Origin: 66-474 sp035249175
Lineage (GTDB): Bacteria > Pseudomonadota > Gammaproteobacteria > Xanthomonadales > Rhodanobacteraceae
NCBI GenBank assembly: GCA_035249175.1
Contig: DATFGT010000072.1
Span: 1-63,487, forward strand
Length of the DNA: 63,487 nt
Direction: 5' to 3'
Position 1 is the first letter of the stretch. Each line of letters begins with the position of its first letter. Shown piece after piece: positions 45,630-55,020 of the stretch. Under the pieces are notes generated by a model that saw nothing but the letters and a program-made list of their open reading frames with translations, ran no database searches and had not been told where the DNA came from. The translations under genes were made by a program, and so were the position numbers.

Positions 45630-46124
45630 TCATCGCCAGATGTTGGACACGCCCGGTACTGGTGAAATGTAGCCCTTTCCGTCCAGCTTGAAGGTTTGCG
45701 CGTCGCCCGTCGTGCCCTTGCCGACCGACAGGGTGCCCTTCAATTCGTATTGCACGGCGTTGCGTTGGGTGGCCGCCAGCGCGGCAGAGCCTGCTGCATC
45801 GGGCTTGAAAATTGCGGTGGCGATGTCGGCGTCCATCGCGGGAATGTCCAGCGCCGGCGAGATCGCGATGTGACCGGCAGGCTTGCCGTCGAGGGTGAGG
45901 CCGGCATCGATCGAGTAGACGTGCATGCCGGTGTCGTAGCTGTAATTCTGGAACCGCACCACCACCACCCAGGCGCCGTCCGGGTTGACTGTCACTTGCT
46001 GGATGCTGGCGGTCGGCGGTTGCAGCTTGGTGCCCATGCCCGTGCAGCCGGCGAGCAGCAGGGCAGCGCATGCCAGGACGGAAAACCGTGCACGCGGCGC
46101 GGATCGGGACGAACGGCAGGTCAT
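45630..46124 (-). CDS. Lipoprotein with LEA/WHy-like beta domain
   Basis: Exported protein of 164 residues with lipobox LAGC (residues 24-27). The rest is beta-rich; VRFQNYSYDTGMHVYSIDAGLTLDGKPAG resembles a WHy/LEA-2-type strand set, cited in part. It ends ISPVPGVSNIWR. The family link is by pattern only. It sits between the repeat element and modC on the same strand. Confidence 0.6.
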   Translation of the reverse strand: MTCRSSRSAPRARFSVLACAALLLAGCTGMGTKLQPPTASIQQVTVNPDGAWVVVVRFQNYSYDTGMHVYSIDAGLTLDGKPAGHIAISPALDIPAMDADIATAIFKPDAAGSAALAATQRNAVQYELKGTLSVGKGTTGDAQTFKLDGKGYISPVPGVSNIWR

Positions 46125-46162
46125 TGTCCGGTTCCTCTTCGGCCAATCACTTCGTTGCTACT

Positions 46163-46870
46163 TTAACCCGTTGCGCAGGCGTTGGCCGCAACCAGAACGC
46201 CCGACGCGGCGGTGGATGACTTGAATGCCTCGGCGCTCTCGAGCGCAGCCAGCCGCCCGTCTTCGATCAGCGCCACGCTGTCGGCCAGCGCGATCACTTC
46301 GTCGGGCTGGTGGCTGACCAGGATCGTGCTGAGCGCGAACCCGCGCTTGAGTCCGCGCAGATGTTCCAGCACTTCAGCGCGCGCCTCGCGATGCAGATTG
46401 GCCAATGGCTCGTCCAGCAACAAGGCCTGCGGCTGGCGCAGCAGGGCACGGCCGATCGCGACCCGACGGATCTGCCCGCCGGAAAGCTGCCCGGGTCTGC
46501 GTTTCAGGAATGCGGACAATTCCAGCAGTTGCACCACGTCCTCAAACGCATCCTTTGCGGTTGCATGCGGCATGCCGTAACGCAGGTTGTCGCGGACACT
46601 CAAATGCGGAAACAACCGGGCGTCCTGAAAAACCACGCCAAGGTTGCGATGCGCGGGCGGCAAATCGATGTTCGCATCGGCATCGAACAATGCGCGACCG
46701 TCGATCGCGATGCGTCCACGCCGGGGGCGCAGCAGTCCCGCGATAGTGAGCAGCGTGGAAGTCTTGCCGCAGCCGGAAGGACCGAACAACGCCAGCGCGC
46801 GCGCGGGCGTTTGCAGCGCAAGCTCCAGCGAAAATTCGCCGCGTTGCAGCGCGAGGTCGAGTTCGATCAT
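46163..46870 (-). CDS. modC: Molybdate ABC transporter ATPase, short form
   Basis: ABC ATPase of 235 residues: Walker A GPSGCGKTST, Q loop, signature LSGGQIRRVAIGRAL, Walker B ALLLDEPLANL and the switch histidine in VSHQPDE. It lacks the C-terminal Mop domain of E. coli ModC (352 residues), so oxyanion feedback through that domain is absent. Its start overlaps the modB stop by four bases. Confidence 0.92.
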   Translation of the reverse strand: MIELDLALQRGEFSLELALQTPARALALFGPSGCGKTSTLLTIAGLLRPRRGRIAIDGRALFDADANIDLPPAHRNLGVVFQDARLFPHLSVRDNLRYGMPHATAKDAFEDVVQLLELSAFLKRRPGQLSGGQIRRVAIGRALLRQPQALLLDEPLANLHREARAEVLEHLRGLKRGFALSTILVSHQPDEVIALADSVALIEDGRLAALESAEAFKSSTAASGVLVAANACATG

Positions 46871-47559
46871 GCTTCGGCCTCGCGTGTGCCGCCCCGCAAC
46901 AGCATCAGGGCAGCGATCAGCGATGCGATCATGGCGATCACCACCGCGACCAGCGTGAGCCGCAGCGCACCGCTTTCCCCGCCCGGCGTCGAGATCAATT
47001 CATACAGCGCGATCGGCAGCGTGCGTGTCTGCCCCGGAATCGACGACACGAAGGTGATGGTGGCGCCGAACTCGCCGAATGCGCGCGCGAACGCCAGCGC
47101 AAGGCCGGCGACCAGCCCGCGCGCCGACAGCGGCAGGGTGATGCCGAAGAAGATTCGCCACGCCCCGGCGCCCAGCGTCGCCGCCGCGTTTTCGAGTTTG
47201 CGGTCCACCGACTCGAACGCGTTGCGAAGCGCCACCACCAGCAAGGGAAACGCCATCACCGCGGCGGCCAACGCCGCGCCGGTCCAGCGAAACGCGATGC
47301 TCAAGCCAGCCTCGTCGAGCAATCGTCCGATCGCGCCGTGGTGGCCGAATACGATCAGCAGGACGTAACCCGTTACCACCGGCGGCAGGATCAAGGGCAG
47401 CAACAACAAGCCTTCAAAAAGGGGTTTCCCGAAAAAGCGCGTGCGCGCCAGCAGCCATGCGCAGCCGACCGCCACCGGCAATGAACATGCGACGCCGACC
47501 AGCGACACCTTGACGCTCAAGGCCAGCGCGACGGTTTCAGTGGGGGTCAAGAAGTGCAT
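46867..47559 (-). CDS. modB: Molybdate ABC transporter permease
   Basis: Inner-membrane permease of 230 residues with five or six helices. The coupling loop is AAATLGAGAWRIFFGITLPLS (EAA motif), cited in part, and the C-terminus matches ModB. It overlaps modC by four bases and follows modA by 97 bp, in which a short palindromic repeat lies. Confidence 0.93.
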   Translation of the reverse strand: MHFLTPTETVALALSVKVSLVGVACSLPVAVGCAWLLARTRFFGKPLFEGLLLLPLILPPVVTGYVLLIVFGHHGAIGRLLDEAGLSIAFRWTGAALAAAVMAFPLLVVALRNAFESVDRKLENAAATLGAGAWRIFFGITLPLSARGLVAGLALAFARAFGEFGATITFVSSIPGQTRTLPIALYELISTPGGESGALRLTLVAVVIAMIASLIAALMLLRGGTREAEA

Positions 47560-47610
47560 CTAGGGGTTCGCTCTCGTATTCATGCGCAGGTATCCGAAAT
47601 TTACATTTCG

Positions 47611-47660
47611 CGATTCCGGGTGCTGTCCTCAAAGAGCGCGGGCAGCCCCGGGGACGTCAA
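47611..47660. repeat. Partial palindromic repeat between modA and modB
   Basis: GATTCCGGGTGCTGTCC (47612) to GGCAGCCCCGGGGACG is a degenerate, shortened copy of the family at 43.3 and 58.1 kb. It reaches the stop codon of modA. Confidence 0.5.
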
Positions 47661-48460
47661 TGTTGCCTGCGTGGCGGCGCATCGAAGCCCCACCGTTGGA
47701 ACACCTTGCGTGCTTGCCCGGATTCCAGCGCCGTGAGCAACACCCGCGTCACGGCATCGTCGTGTCCCGTCACGATCGCGACGGAATACACGATGGGCTT
47801 GTGGCTTTCGGGGGGAAACGTGGCCAGGATTTTCACGCGCGGTTCGGACACGGCGTCGGAACGGTACACGATGCCGAGAGGACATTGCCCCAGCACCACC
47901 AGATTCAGTGCCGCGCGCACGTCGCGCGTCATCGCCATCCGCGGCTCGAGCGGCCGCCACATGCCGAGTTCCGTCAAGGCTTGTTTCGCATAGATCCCGG
48001 CAGGCACCGAGTCCGGCAGGGCGATCGCAAGGCGACCGTCCTTCCCCAAGGCTGACAGCAACGGCGCGGGGCCGTGCGCCAGATCCGCTGTCGCGTGGGA
48101 CTCGGCGGACGCGATCAGTACCAGTACGTTGCCCAGCAGATCGGTGCGCGTCGACGACACGATCGCGTCGTGCCGGGCGACGTCATCCATCCAGCGTTCG
48201 TCGGCGGAAATGAAAAGGTCCGCGGGCGCCCCATTCTCGATTTGTCGCGCCAGCGCGGACGACGCGGCGAACACCATGCGTGGCGCGGGCGAGCCCAGCG
48301 CGCCGTCGTGCGCCAACTGGCCGAGTGCGGGTTCAAGACTTGCGGCGGCGAAGATCGTGGGTGGTGCAGCGGCTGCCATCGCGTGGGCCAGCGCACCTGT
48401 GGCGACAACCGTCACGCACGCGACCAGTCGATGGATTCGTCGCATCCTCGTCGCATCCAC
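47657..48460 (-). CDS. modA: Molybdate-binding periplasmic protein
   Basis: Exported ModA of 267 residues with a signal peptide near residues 5-32, cleaved around AAAA-PP. Oxyanion-site motifs include TIFAAASLEPAL, FAASSALARQIENGAPADLFISAD and, further on, the LGIVYRSDA segment. The start at 48460 (MDATRM) or 48445 (MRRIHRL) cannot be decided. First gene of the modABC operon. Confidence 0.92.
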   Translation of the reverse strand: MDATRMRRIHRLVACVTVVATGALAHAMAAAAPPTIFAAASLEPALGQLAHDGALGSPAPRMVFAASSALARQIENGAPADLFISADERWMDDVARHDAIVSSTRTDLLGNVLVLIASAESHATADLAHGPAPLLSALGKDGRLAIALPDSVPAGIYAKQALTELGMWRPLEPRMAMTRDVRAALNLVVLGQCPLGIVYRSDAVSEPRVKILATFPPESHKPIVYSVAIVTGHDDAVTRVLLTALESGQARKVFQRWGFDAPPRRQH

Positions 48461-48517
48461 AGGGGTGAAAGGTGATTCTAGCCCGCGGGTGCAGCTGCGG
48501 CTGCATGGCTCGTCGAA

Positions 48518-49054
48518 TCAATGCCCCCACACGACGGTCAACGTCGCCTTCGCGAGCGTGTGCTTCTCGATGCCCGCCAGCGCATCCTTGCGACTGACGT
48601 GCGCGGCCAGCCCCAGTTCGGGCACATCGAGCGCGTACGCGGTGATGACGTAGTGGTGTCGTTTGCCGGCCGGCGGGCAGGGGCCGGAATAGCCGTGGTT
48701 GCCGAAGTCGTTGGGCAACTGCGCGGCATCGCCGGGCGCATTGCCGCTGCGCGGCGCGCCCGCATCCGCATTGAGACCATGCGCGCCGACCGGAATCTCG
48801 AAGATGATCCAGTGCCAGAAGCCGCCCGCCGCATCGGGGTCGAACATTGTGACGGCGAAACTTTGCGTGCCCGCCGGTGGATCGTGCCACTGCAGACTCG
48901 GCGAGATGTTGCCCCCGCCGCATTGCGTGTACACGTTCGCGAGCGGCATGCTTCCGCCGGCGCTCAGCGTCGGGCTTTCGAGCGTGAAGCCTTGCGCCGC
49001 AATCGCCGCCGCGGGAGCCAGGGACAGGCATAACCAGAACAATGCGCGCCGCAT
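48518..49054 (-). CDS. YbhB/YbcL-family Raf-kinase-inhibitor-like protein
   Basis: Exported PEBP-type protein of 178 residues with a signal peptide (LCLSLAPAAAIAA). Family motifs are NISPSLQWHDPPAGTQSFAV and the ligand-site HWIIFEIPVG, then GYSGPCPPAGKRHHY. The start at 49054 (MRRALFWL) fits the signal peptide. The bacterial function is unknown. It follows the mod operon on the same strand and precedes a DUF488 gene in the same direction. Confidence 0.9.
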   Translation of the reverse strand: MRRALFWLCLSLAPAAAIAAQGFTLESPTLSAGGSMPLANVYTQCGGGNISPSLQWHDPPAGTQSFAVTMFDPDAAGGFWHWIIFEIPVGAHGLNADAGAPRSGNAPGDAAQLPNDFGNHGYSGPCPPAGKRHHYVITAYALDVPELGLAAHVSRKDALAGIEKHTLAKATLTVVWGH

Positions 49055-49061
49055 GGCGACG

Positions 49062-49442
49062 TCACGCGATGGAGTGCTTGCGTGCAAGCGGATGGTGCTC
49101 GCGCAAATATTCGGCCAGCACGGTCGCGTTGCAGTGCTCGGCGTCGTGCGCCATGAACAGCAAGGTCGCGTTCGGGTGTTCCTTCAACAGCTCCTGTAAC
49201 TCCGCCACCGCATCGGGGTTCGCGTCCAGTTCCGCGCGATAGCGCTTCCGGAATTCTTCCCATTTGTCGGGATCGTGCCCGAACCACTGGCGCAGTTCGG
49301 TGCTGGGTGCGATGTCCCTCACCCACGCGGTGAGCTGCAGCTTGTCCTTGGACTGGCCGCGCGGCCACAAGCGATCGATGAGGATGCGCGCGCCGTCGGC
49401 CTTGGTGAGCGGTTCCGTTGCACGCTTGATCTTGAATGCCAT
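49062..49442 (-). CDS. DUF488-family protein
   Basis: Cytosolic protein of 126 residues. The start at 49442 lies seven bases after GGAGG. The RILIDRLWPRGQSKDKL and TLLFMAHDAEHCNATVLAEYL segments are DUF488 signatures. Members are thought to bind nucleotides or anions, but activity is unknown. It is seven bases upstream of the YbhB-like gene. Confidence 0.9.
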   Translation of the reverse strand: MAFKIKRATEPLTKADGARILIDRLWPRGQSKDKLQLTAWVRDIAPSTELRQWFGHDPDKWEEFRKRYRAELDANPDAVAELQELLKEHPNATLLFMAHDAEHCNATVLAEYLREHHPLARKHSIA

Positions 49443-49510
49443 ATGGCAACCTCCGTTGTGTGATGGCTGCACATCAGGGCATCATACGCGTTTGCCCTGA
49501 AGAGTTCACA

Positions 49511-49981
49511 ATGACACGTCGCTTGATCGTGCGCCGCTCGCCCATCCACGGCAACGGTGTTTACGCCGCCACCGATATTCCCGCACGCACCGTGCTGATC
49601 CAGTACAAGGGCCGCCTGATCACCCACGCGCAGGCCGATCGCCTGTACGACGATGGCGCCGACACCGGCCACACCTTCCTGTTCACGTTGAACGACAAGT
49701 ACATCGTGGATGCCAACGTCGGCGGCAACAGTGCACGCTGGATCAATCATTCCTGCGCGCCGAACTGCCACGCCTACATCGAGGAAGTTGATGGCGCGCG
49801 CAAGGACAAGGTAATCATCGAGAGCAAGCGCGCGATCAGGGCGGGCGAGGAACTCACCTACAACTACGGGATCGTACTGGATGTGCCGCACACGCCGAAG
49901 ATGAAAAAACTGTGGGCCTGCCGCTGCGGTGCAAAGAAGTGCACGGGTACGATCCTGCAGCCCAGGAGCAACGCTCGGTAG
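49511..49981 (+). CDS. SET-domain protein
   Basis: Protein of 156 residues almost wholly a SET domain: the SAM-site GNGVYAATDIP, the knot RWINHSCAPNCHAYIE, the active-site YNYG and a post-SET zinc triad with CRCGAKKCTG. Lysine methylation is the activity of the family; bacterial targets are unclear. It is divergent from the DUF488 gene across about 70 bp. Bacterial SET genes are often seen as transferred from eukaryotes, but this one has normal base composition. Confidence 0.9.
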   Translation: MTRRLIVRRSPIHGNGVYAATDIPARTVLIQYKGRLITHAQADRLYDDGADTGHTFLFTLNDKYIVDANVGGNSARWINHSCAPNCHAYIEEVDGARKDKVIIESKRAIRAGEELTYNYGIVLDVPHTPKMKKLWACRCGAKKCTGTILQPRSNAR

Positions 49982-50150
49982 GCGGGTACGCTGCCGGGCC
50001 TTGCGCTGGCGTCGTCCCCGATGATTGCTGTCGATCGACTGAACCGGTGCGCCCGATTTGCGGGACACTTCCTTTGCCCACACACCGGATTAACGGCGCG
50101 CTGCGTATGCTGCGTGTTCCCATGATGGCAACGGGTTCGGGAGCAACACC

Positions 50151-50714
50151 ATGAGCAAGGACAGACTGAAAGGCTGCAAGGTCGCGATCCTGGCGACCGA
50201 CGGATTCGAGCAATCCGAATTGATGAAACCCAAGCAGTTGCTGGAAGAAGCTGGCGCCACCACGACCGTGATCTCGCCCGGCGACGAACCGAAGATCAAA
50301 GGCTGGAATCATGGCGAGTGGGGTGAGCAGATACCGGTGGATGTGCCGCTGAACAAGGCGCGCGCGGCCGATTACGACGCGCTGGTGCTGCCCGGTGGCG
50401 TGATCAACCCCGACAAGCTGCGCCTGCATGAGAAAGCCATCGACTTCATTCACGAGTTTGGGCGCACCGGACGCCCGGTGGCCGCGATCTGCCACGGACC
50501 GTGGACGCTCATCAACGCCAACCTCGTGCGCGACAAACACATGACATCGTGGCCTTCGCTGCGCGTCGATCTTGAAAACGCGGGCGCGCGTTGGGAAAAC
50601 AGCGAAGTGGTCGAAAGCGGCAACCTGATCACCAGCCGAAAACCCGACGACATCCCGGCATTCACCAGTACCCTGATTCGCGCCCTTGAAGAGCGTCAAG
50701 CGGAAGCGGCTTGA
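50151..50714 (+). CDS. PfpI/DJ-1 family protein (YhbO-like)
   Basis: Class I glutamine-amidotransferase-like protein of 187 residues. The nucleophile elbow AAICHGPWTL has the conserved Cys-His (about residue 106) and a Glu in GFEQSEL. Members act as glyoxalase/deglycase or stress proteins. The start at 50151 (MSKDRLKG) fits the family. A hairpin-rich stretch follows. Confidence 0.88.
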   Translation: MSKDRLKGCKVAILATDGFEQSELMKPKQLLEEAGATTTVISPGDEPKIKGWNHGEWGEQIPVDVPLNKARAADYDALVLPGGVINPDKLRLHEKAIDFIHEFGRTGRPVAAICHGPWTLINANLVRDKHMTSWPSLRVDLENAGARWENSEVVESGNLITSRKPDDIPAFTSTLIRALEERQAEAA

Positions 50715-50730
50715 TCGCAGGCTGGTACTG

Positions 50731-50806
50731 AGCCGGCCTTTATCCGGCTAAGCCCAACGTTTCTGCGCGACAAGCGATGTTGGGCTTCCGCCGATAAAGC
50801 CGGCGC
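50731..50806. repeat. Nested palindromic element, second family
   Basis: AGCCCAAC (50750-50757) pairs with GTTGGGCT (50779-50786), and the flanks GGCCTTTATCCGGC and GCCGATAAAGCC pair around it. The outer motif of TAAAGCCGG and TTATCCGGCT also occurs at 58021-58070. It lies between convergent genes and may act as a terminator or repeat. Confidence 0.6.
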
Positions 50807-50850
50807 CCGCTCAACCTGCAATCTGTGTTCGCGTAGGCCGACCTGCAAAA

Positions 50851-50873
50851 ACGCCCGGCGTTGCGCCGGGCGT
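50851..50873 (-). terminator. Intrinsic terminator of the PsiF-like gene
   Basis: ACGCCCGGCG (50851-50860) and CGCCGGGCGT (50864-50873) form a ten-base stem with a three-base loop. On the minus strand it is followed by TTTTTGC, so it is a good Rho-independent terminator for the psiF-like gene. Confidence 0.85.
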
Positions 50874-50895
50874 GGGAAATCCGTACGGATAAAAC

Positions 50896-51234
50896 TCAAC
50901 CGCCCTTTAGGCAGGTGCTCATGAAGGTCTTGCGCTCCGTGCCTTTCAGGCCCCTAGTTTTGGCATCGGCATTGCAGGTCTTCATCTTTTCCTGCTGCGT
51001 GGTCCTGGCGGGCGCTGTGGCCATGGTTTTGCCGTGCAGGCAATCGCTCATGAACTTCTTGTGCGCATCACCCTTCGTGCCCTTGGATTGACGGCTGCAG
51101 TCGGCCATCTTGTGCTGCTGCGGGGTCATGGTCTTGTGCGCGGTGGCGGCTTGGGCGCCGGCAGCGAAAGCCGGGGAGGCGGCGAGCGCGCCGAGGCTCA
51201 GGCCGAGCACCAACATCGAAGTGCGGATCCGCAT
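50896..51234 (-). CDS. psiF: PsiF-family exported protein
   Basis: Protein of 112 residues. The start at 51234 lies six bases after AGGAGA and opens a signal peptide ending near AFAAG. Two PsiF repeats follow, each with the QQxKMxxC and a CL segment (QQHKMADCSRQSKG and QQEKMKTCNADAKTRG). E. coli psiF is phosphate-starvation inducible; the function is unknown and no Pho box was identified here. Confidence 0.9.
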   Translation of the reverse strand: MRIRTSMLVLGLSLGALAASPAFAAGAQAATAHKTMTPQQHKMADCSRQSKGTKGDAHKKFMSDCLHGKTMATAPARTTQQEKMKTCNADAKTRGLKGTERKTFMSTCLKGG

Positions 51235-51445
51235 GATCAGTCTCCTGGTGTACCGGCGCATTGCCGGCGCGGCGGAGCATAAACCCGCCATAGCGCCAAA
51301 AGCTGACCCATGACCAACGGCTTTCCCATAGGCGACGGTTTTCGCGGAAAGTCAGGCCATGGATGGCCGTTCTGGTATCCGCTGTCCGACGTGGCATCCG
51401 ATTACGGGAACAGCCGTGATGCAGCGATCAAGGATGATCGCAAGG

Positions 51446-52951
51446 TCATGCCGCCGCGCGCTTGGCTTCCACTTGTTGGCGCGGGCCCTTCTTCAGGGCT
51501 TCGCGCACGTGCGACACCAGCAGGTCGACCTCGGCTTCGTTCATCGCGAAGTGTGGGGTGAAGCGCAGTGAATTGGCGCCGCCGTGGATCACATTGATGC
51601 CACGCTCGCGCATGTATTCCTCGATGGAATCTGCGCCGAAGCACTTGAACTGCGGCGCCAGCTCGCACGAGAACAGCAGCCCGGTGCCTTGCACCTTGGT
51701 GATCAGTCCGCCCAGTTCATCCTTGAGGGCATTCAATTTCTGCACCGCTTGCATGCCGCGCTCACGGATATTGGCGCGCAACTCCGGCGTGATCTCGGCT
51801 AGCACCGTGCAGGCGATGTCCAGCGCGCGGGGGTTGCCAGTCATGGTGTTGCCGTAGATTCCCTTCTTGTACAGACCGGCGGTGCGTTCGTTCACGGCCA
51901 GTACCGACAGCGGGAACTGGCCGCCATTGAGCGCCTTGGAATAGGTTTCCATGTCCGGCGCCGGCAGGTTTTCGAAGCCAGGGTAATCCACGATCGACAG
52001 CACGCCGTGGGCCCGAAGTCCGGCCTGGATTGAATCGACCAGCAGCAGGGAGCTGTGCGCCTGGGTTAGCTCGCGCGCGGCGGCATAGAACTCACGGGTC
52101 ACCGCGCGACCGGGATCGCCTTCGCCCATCACGGGCTCGAGGAACATCGCTTCGAAAAACCAGCCGTTCTTTTCGGCTTCTTCGAACGCACGGCGCAACG
52201 CGGCCACGTCGTACGGCGGGATCACGATCACCGAATGCTCGTCGCGGAAGCTTGCCAGATTCGACAGGTAAGCCTTGCGCGAGGAATCCGAATACAGGGC
52301 GGGACGCTCGGTGCGGCCGTGGAACGCGCCCTTCACCACCAGGCGCTTGATCGCGTGGCCGGCGTACTTCGCGCCCGGATCAGTCATCAGCTTGGCATTG
52401 ACGTCGGCGATGCGCGCGGCCAGCGTCACCGATTCGGAGCCCGAGTTGAGGCACATGAATTTCGCGAACGGGTGTTTGCCGGCGCGATGGCCGATTTCTT
52501 TCCGCAGCGCCTCGGTAAACGCGTGTTGCGCCAGGGAGGGCGTCATCACGTTGGCCATCACTTGCGGTTTGGCGAGTGCCTTCAATACGGCCGGCGGATT
52601 GTGGCCGAAACCCAGCATCCCGTAACCGCCGCAGTCATACAGCACCGAGCCCTTCAGGGTAACGATCCATGCGCCGCGCGCCGCCAGCGGCACGAACGGG
52701 CACACGGCGTCGTCGGGATAGAAATTGACGAAGCCGGACTGCAGCGCGTGCAGTTGCGCGTCCTCGTCCAGCCCAAGCGCCTCGGGGCTTTGCGACTTCA
52801 ATTGCGCGAACGCGGCGTGGGCGTCGCCGATTGCGCCCGCAAGATCGGCGTCTTGCTCCACGAAGCGCTCGATGGCGGCATCGTCCAGCCCGTGGGTGCG
52901 GATCTTGCCGCCCTGGTTGCGCAATTCGCGCAGTATGTCGATCGATTTCAT
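51446..52951 (-). CDS. Class III PLP-dependent aminotransferase
   Basis: Fold-type I aminotransferase of 501 residues. Segments include FHGRTERPALYSDSS and EPVMGEGDPG, and the PLP lysine lies in YSKALNGGQFPLS (about residue 336). It starts at 52951, five bases after GGAGG. The substrate is not defined; the N-terminal 70 residues resemble those of Xanthomonadales aspartate-aminotransferase-family proteins. Confidence 0.88.
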   Translation of the reverse strand: MKSIDILRELRNQGGKIRTHGLDDAAIERFVEQDADLAGAIGDAHAAFAQLKSQSPEALGLDEDAQLHALQSGFVNFYPDDAVCPFVPLAARGAWIVTLKGSVLYDCGGYGMLGFGHNPPAVLKALAKPQVMANVMTPSLAQHAFTEALRKEIGHRAGKHPFAKFMCLNSGSESVTLAARIADVNAKLMTDPGAKYAGHAIKRLVVKGAFHGRTERPALYSDSSRKAYLSNLASFRDEHSVIVIPPYDVAALRRAFEEAEKNGWFFEAMFLEPVMGEGDPGRAVTREFYAAARELTQAHSSLLLVDSIQAGLRAHGVLSIVDYPGFENLPAPDMETYSKALNGGQFPLSVLAVNERTAGLYKKGIYGNTMTGNPRALDIACTVLAEITPELRANIRERGMQAVQKLNALKDELGGLITKVQGTGLLFSCELAPQFKCFGADSIEEYMRERGINVIHGGANSLRFTPHFAMNEAEVDLLVSHVREALKKGPRQQVEAKRAAA

Positions 52952-53169
52952 GGGAGCCTCCAGCGCGTCGGCGCCGGCAGGCGCCCACCTGTAAGTGATT
53001 AACACGAAAAAGAAAACGTCTCGCGATTCTAGCAGGCGACCCGGCGCAGCGTAACCCCGTCGCAGGTCGCATGACTGTTGTCAGCCGCGACGTTTGACGT
53101 GCGCGCCTTGGCGGCATGCCGCCCTTGCGGCATGCTGGACGCCGGGATGGAAACTTCATTGGAATTGCC

Positions 53170-53762
53170 GTGCAGCCATTGATCGTGCATTCGACCGTTC
53201 ACCTGGTGGTCTTCGACGTCGCGATGTTCGTGTGCTTCGCGCCCGAGTGGTACGGCAGCCTGTTCCGTCGGATCGAAAAGGGCGCGACCATTCGCGATCG
53301 CGGTTCGCACCTGTGGCTGTTCGTTGCGATGTTCGTCGGCGTTTTCATCGCGTTCGGGTTCGTGTTCGGTGCGCCGGCCACGGCGGTCGCGTGGCATCAG
53401 CATGCTGTGTTCTGGGTCGGCATTGCGACGATGCTGGCCGGGCTTGCGTTCCGCTGGTACGCGATCCGGGTGCTCGGCAGGTTTTTCACCCGCACCGTGG
53501 CGACGCGCGCCGGACAGTACGTGGTGGAAAGCGGGCCCTACCGCCTCGTCGTCATCCGTCCTATTCAGGCGCACTGCTGATGTTCCTCGGCGTGGGACTG
53601 GCGATGACCAACTGGGCGGCGTTGCTGGCAATCATGGCCGGTGCGGGTGTCGGGTACGCGCACCGCGTGCACATCGAGGAGCAGGCGCTGTGCAGCGATC
53701 TCGGCCAACCCTATCGGGACTACATGCTTCGTACCAAGCGGTTCATTCCCCACGTGTGGTAA
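53170..53762 (+). pseudogene. Isoprenylcysteine carboxyl methyltransferase-like protein, frameshifted
   Basis: Membrane protein of the ICMT/PEMT type, split by a one-base deletion near 53552. The first frame (to a stop at 53580) has several TM segments and reads GPYRLVV; after the shift the second frame gives RRHPSYSGALLMFLGVGLA and ends near 53762. One base added at the site restores the GPYRLVRHPSYSG motif. It is a recent mutation or a sequence error. The start (GTG 53170) is uncertain. Confidence 0.8.
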
Positions 53763-53844
53763 AGCCGGCGCCACATTGAGCGCGTACCATGAACCCGTGA
53801 GGTGGCAATTGAAATTCAAGGCGGCTCCCGATTCCATCCTGTGC

Positions 53845-55020
53845 ATGGCCCTGCAGGACACGCGCGGGCCATTCGGCCGCATTGCGCCGTGGGTCTGGCT
53901 TGTGTGGCTGGTGTGGTTGTTGGGTCCGGTGTTCTTTTTCGCGGGGAGCGAAGCTGCCAGGTTCGCGAACTGGCTGTGGCCCACGTTGCTGAGCCTGCCG
54001 CTGTTCCTGGCGGTGTACGTGACGGCGCATCTTTGCCCCCGAAGCCATGTTGCGGCTTATGCACTTGCGATTCTCGCCATCGGCATGGCCCTGACGCCGC
54101 TGAATCCTTTTGCTCAGACCTATCTGATCTACGCCTGTGCGGTCGCCGCGGCATGGAGCAGCCCACGCCGATCCGGCGCGCTGGTACTCGCCTTGGTGGT
54201 GGTTTACAGCGCCGAGTGCTTTTATCTGCGGTTCCCGTGGGAGTCGCTGGTCAATGCATGGATCCTGTGCCCGATCATCGCCGGCCTGATCATTACCGAT
54301 CGCGTCCAGCGGCGGCATCGTGCCGACCTGCGCCTGTCGATGGACGAAGTCCGCCGCCTCGCCGCCAGCGCCGAGCGCGAACGCATCGGCCGTGACTTGC
54401 ATGACTTGCTCGGGCATACATTGTCGATGGTGGCGCTGAAATCGGAACTGGCCGGGCGCCTGATCGATCGCGATCCGTGCGCCGCCCACCGCGAAATGGC
54501 CGATGTCGCGCGGGTGGCCCGCGAGGCGTTGTCGCAGGTGCGGAGCGCGGTCAGCGGCATCCGCGCCGCGGCTATGGCGGCGGAATTGGCCTCTGCGCGG
54601 CTGCTGCTGGAAGCCGCGGGCGTGCAAATGGAATACTGGCACGATCCGCAGGAACTGCCCGGCGAGGTCGAAACCTGTCTCGCGCTGGTCTTTCGGGAAG
54701 CCGTCACCAACATCCAGCGCCATGCGCGCGCCAATCGCGTCGAGGTGACGGTGATCGCGGGAGCCGAGCGCGTGGTGATGCGTGTCCGCGACGACGGCCG
54801 TGGCGGCGTCAACGAACGCGGCAATGGCCTGACCGGCATGCGTGAGCGCATCGAGGCGCGCGGCGGCACGCTCGCCATCGAATCGCCGCGCGGACGCGGC
54901 ACCAGCATCGAGGTCTCGTTGCCGGTGCCGGCCACGAAGGGGCAGGGTGAGGTTCCGGCCCAAAAAGCCGCCTCGGTTTCCATCATGCAGCTGGTGCAAC
55001 GCGCGGGCGGCCAGACATGA
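53845..55020 (+). CDS. DesK-like sensor histidine kinase
   Basis: Histidine kinase of 391 residues (from ATG 53845) with five or six N-terminal TM helices, a DHp motif ERIGRDLHDLLGHTL (phospho-His in DLHD) and a HATPase with FREAVTNIQRHA and the GNGLTGMRERI G box. Its stop overlaps the ATG of the response regulator. DesK senses membrane fluidity in Bacillus; the signal here is unknown. A GTG at 53797 would extend it. Confidence 0.9.
   Translation: MALQDTRGPFGRIAPWVWLVWLVWLLGPVFFFAGSEAARFANWLWPTLLSLPLFLAVYVTAHLCPRSHVAAYALAILAIGMALTPLNPFAQTYLIYACAVAAAWSSPRRSGALVLALVVVYSAECFYLRFPWESLVNAWILCPIIAGLIITDRVQRRHRADLRLSMDEVRRLAASAERERIGRDLHDLLGHTLSMVALKSELAGRLIDRDPCAAHREMADVARVAREALSQVRSAVSGIRAAAMAAELASARLLLEAAGVQMEYWHDPQELPGEVETCLALVFREAVTNIQRHARANRVEVTVIAGAERVVMRVRDDGRGGVNERGNGLTGMRERIEARGGTLAIESPRGRGTSIEVSLPVPATKGQGEVPAQKAASVSIMQLVQRAGGQT

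Noticed and set aside
49511..49981. Recent eukaryotic transfer of the SET gene
   Set aside because: Base use matches its neighbours and bacterial SET proteins of this size are common.
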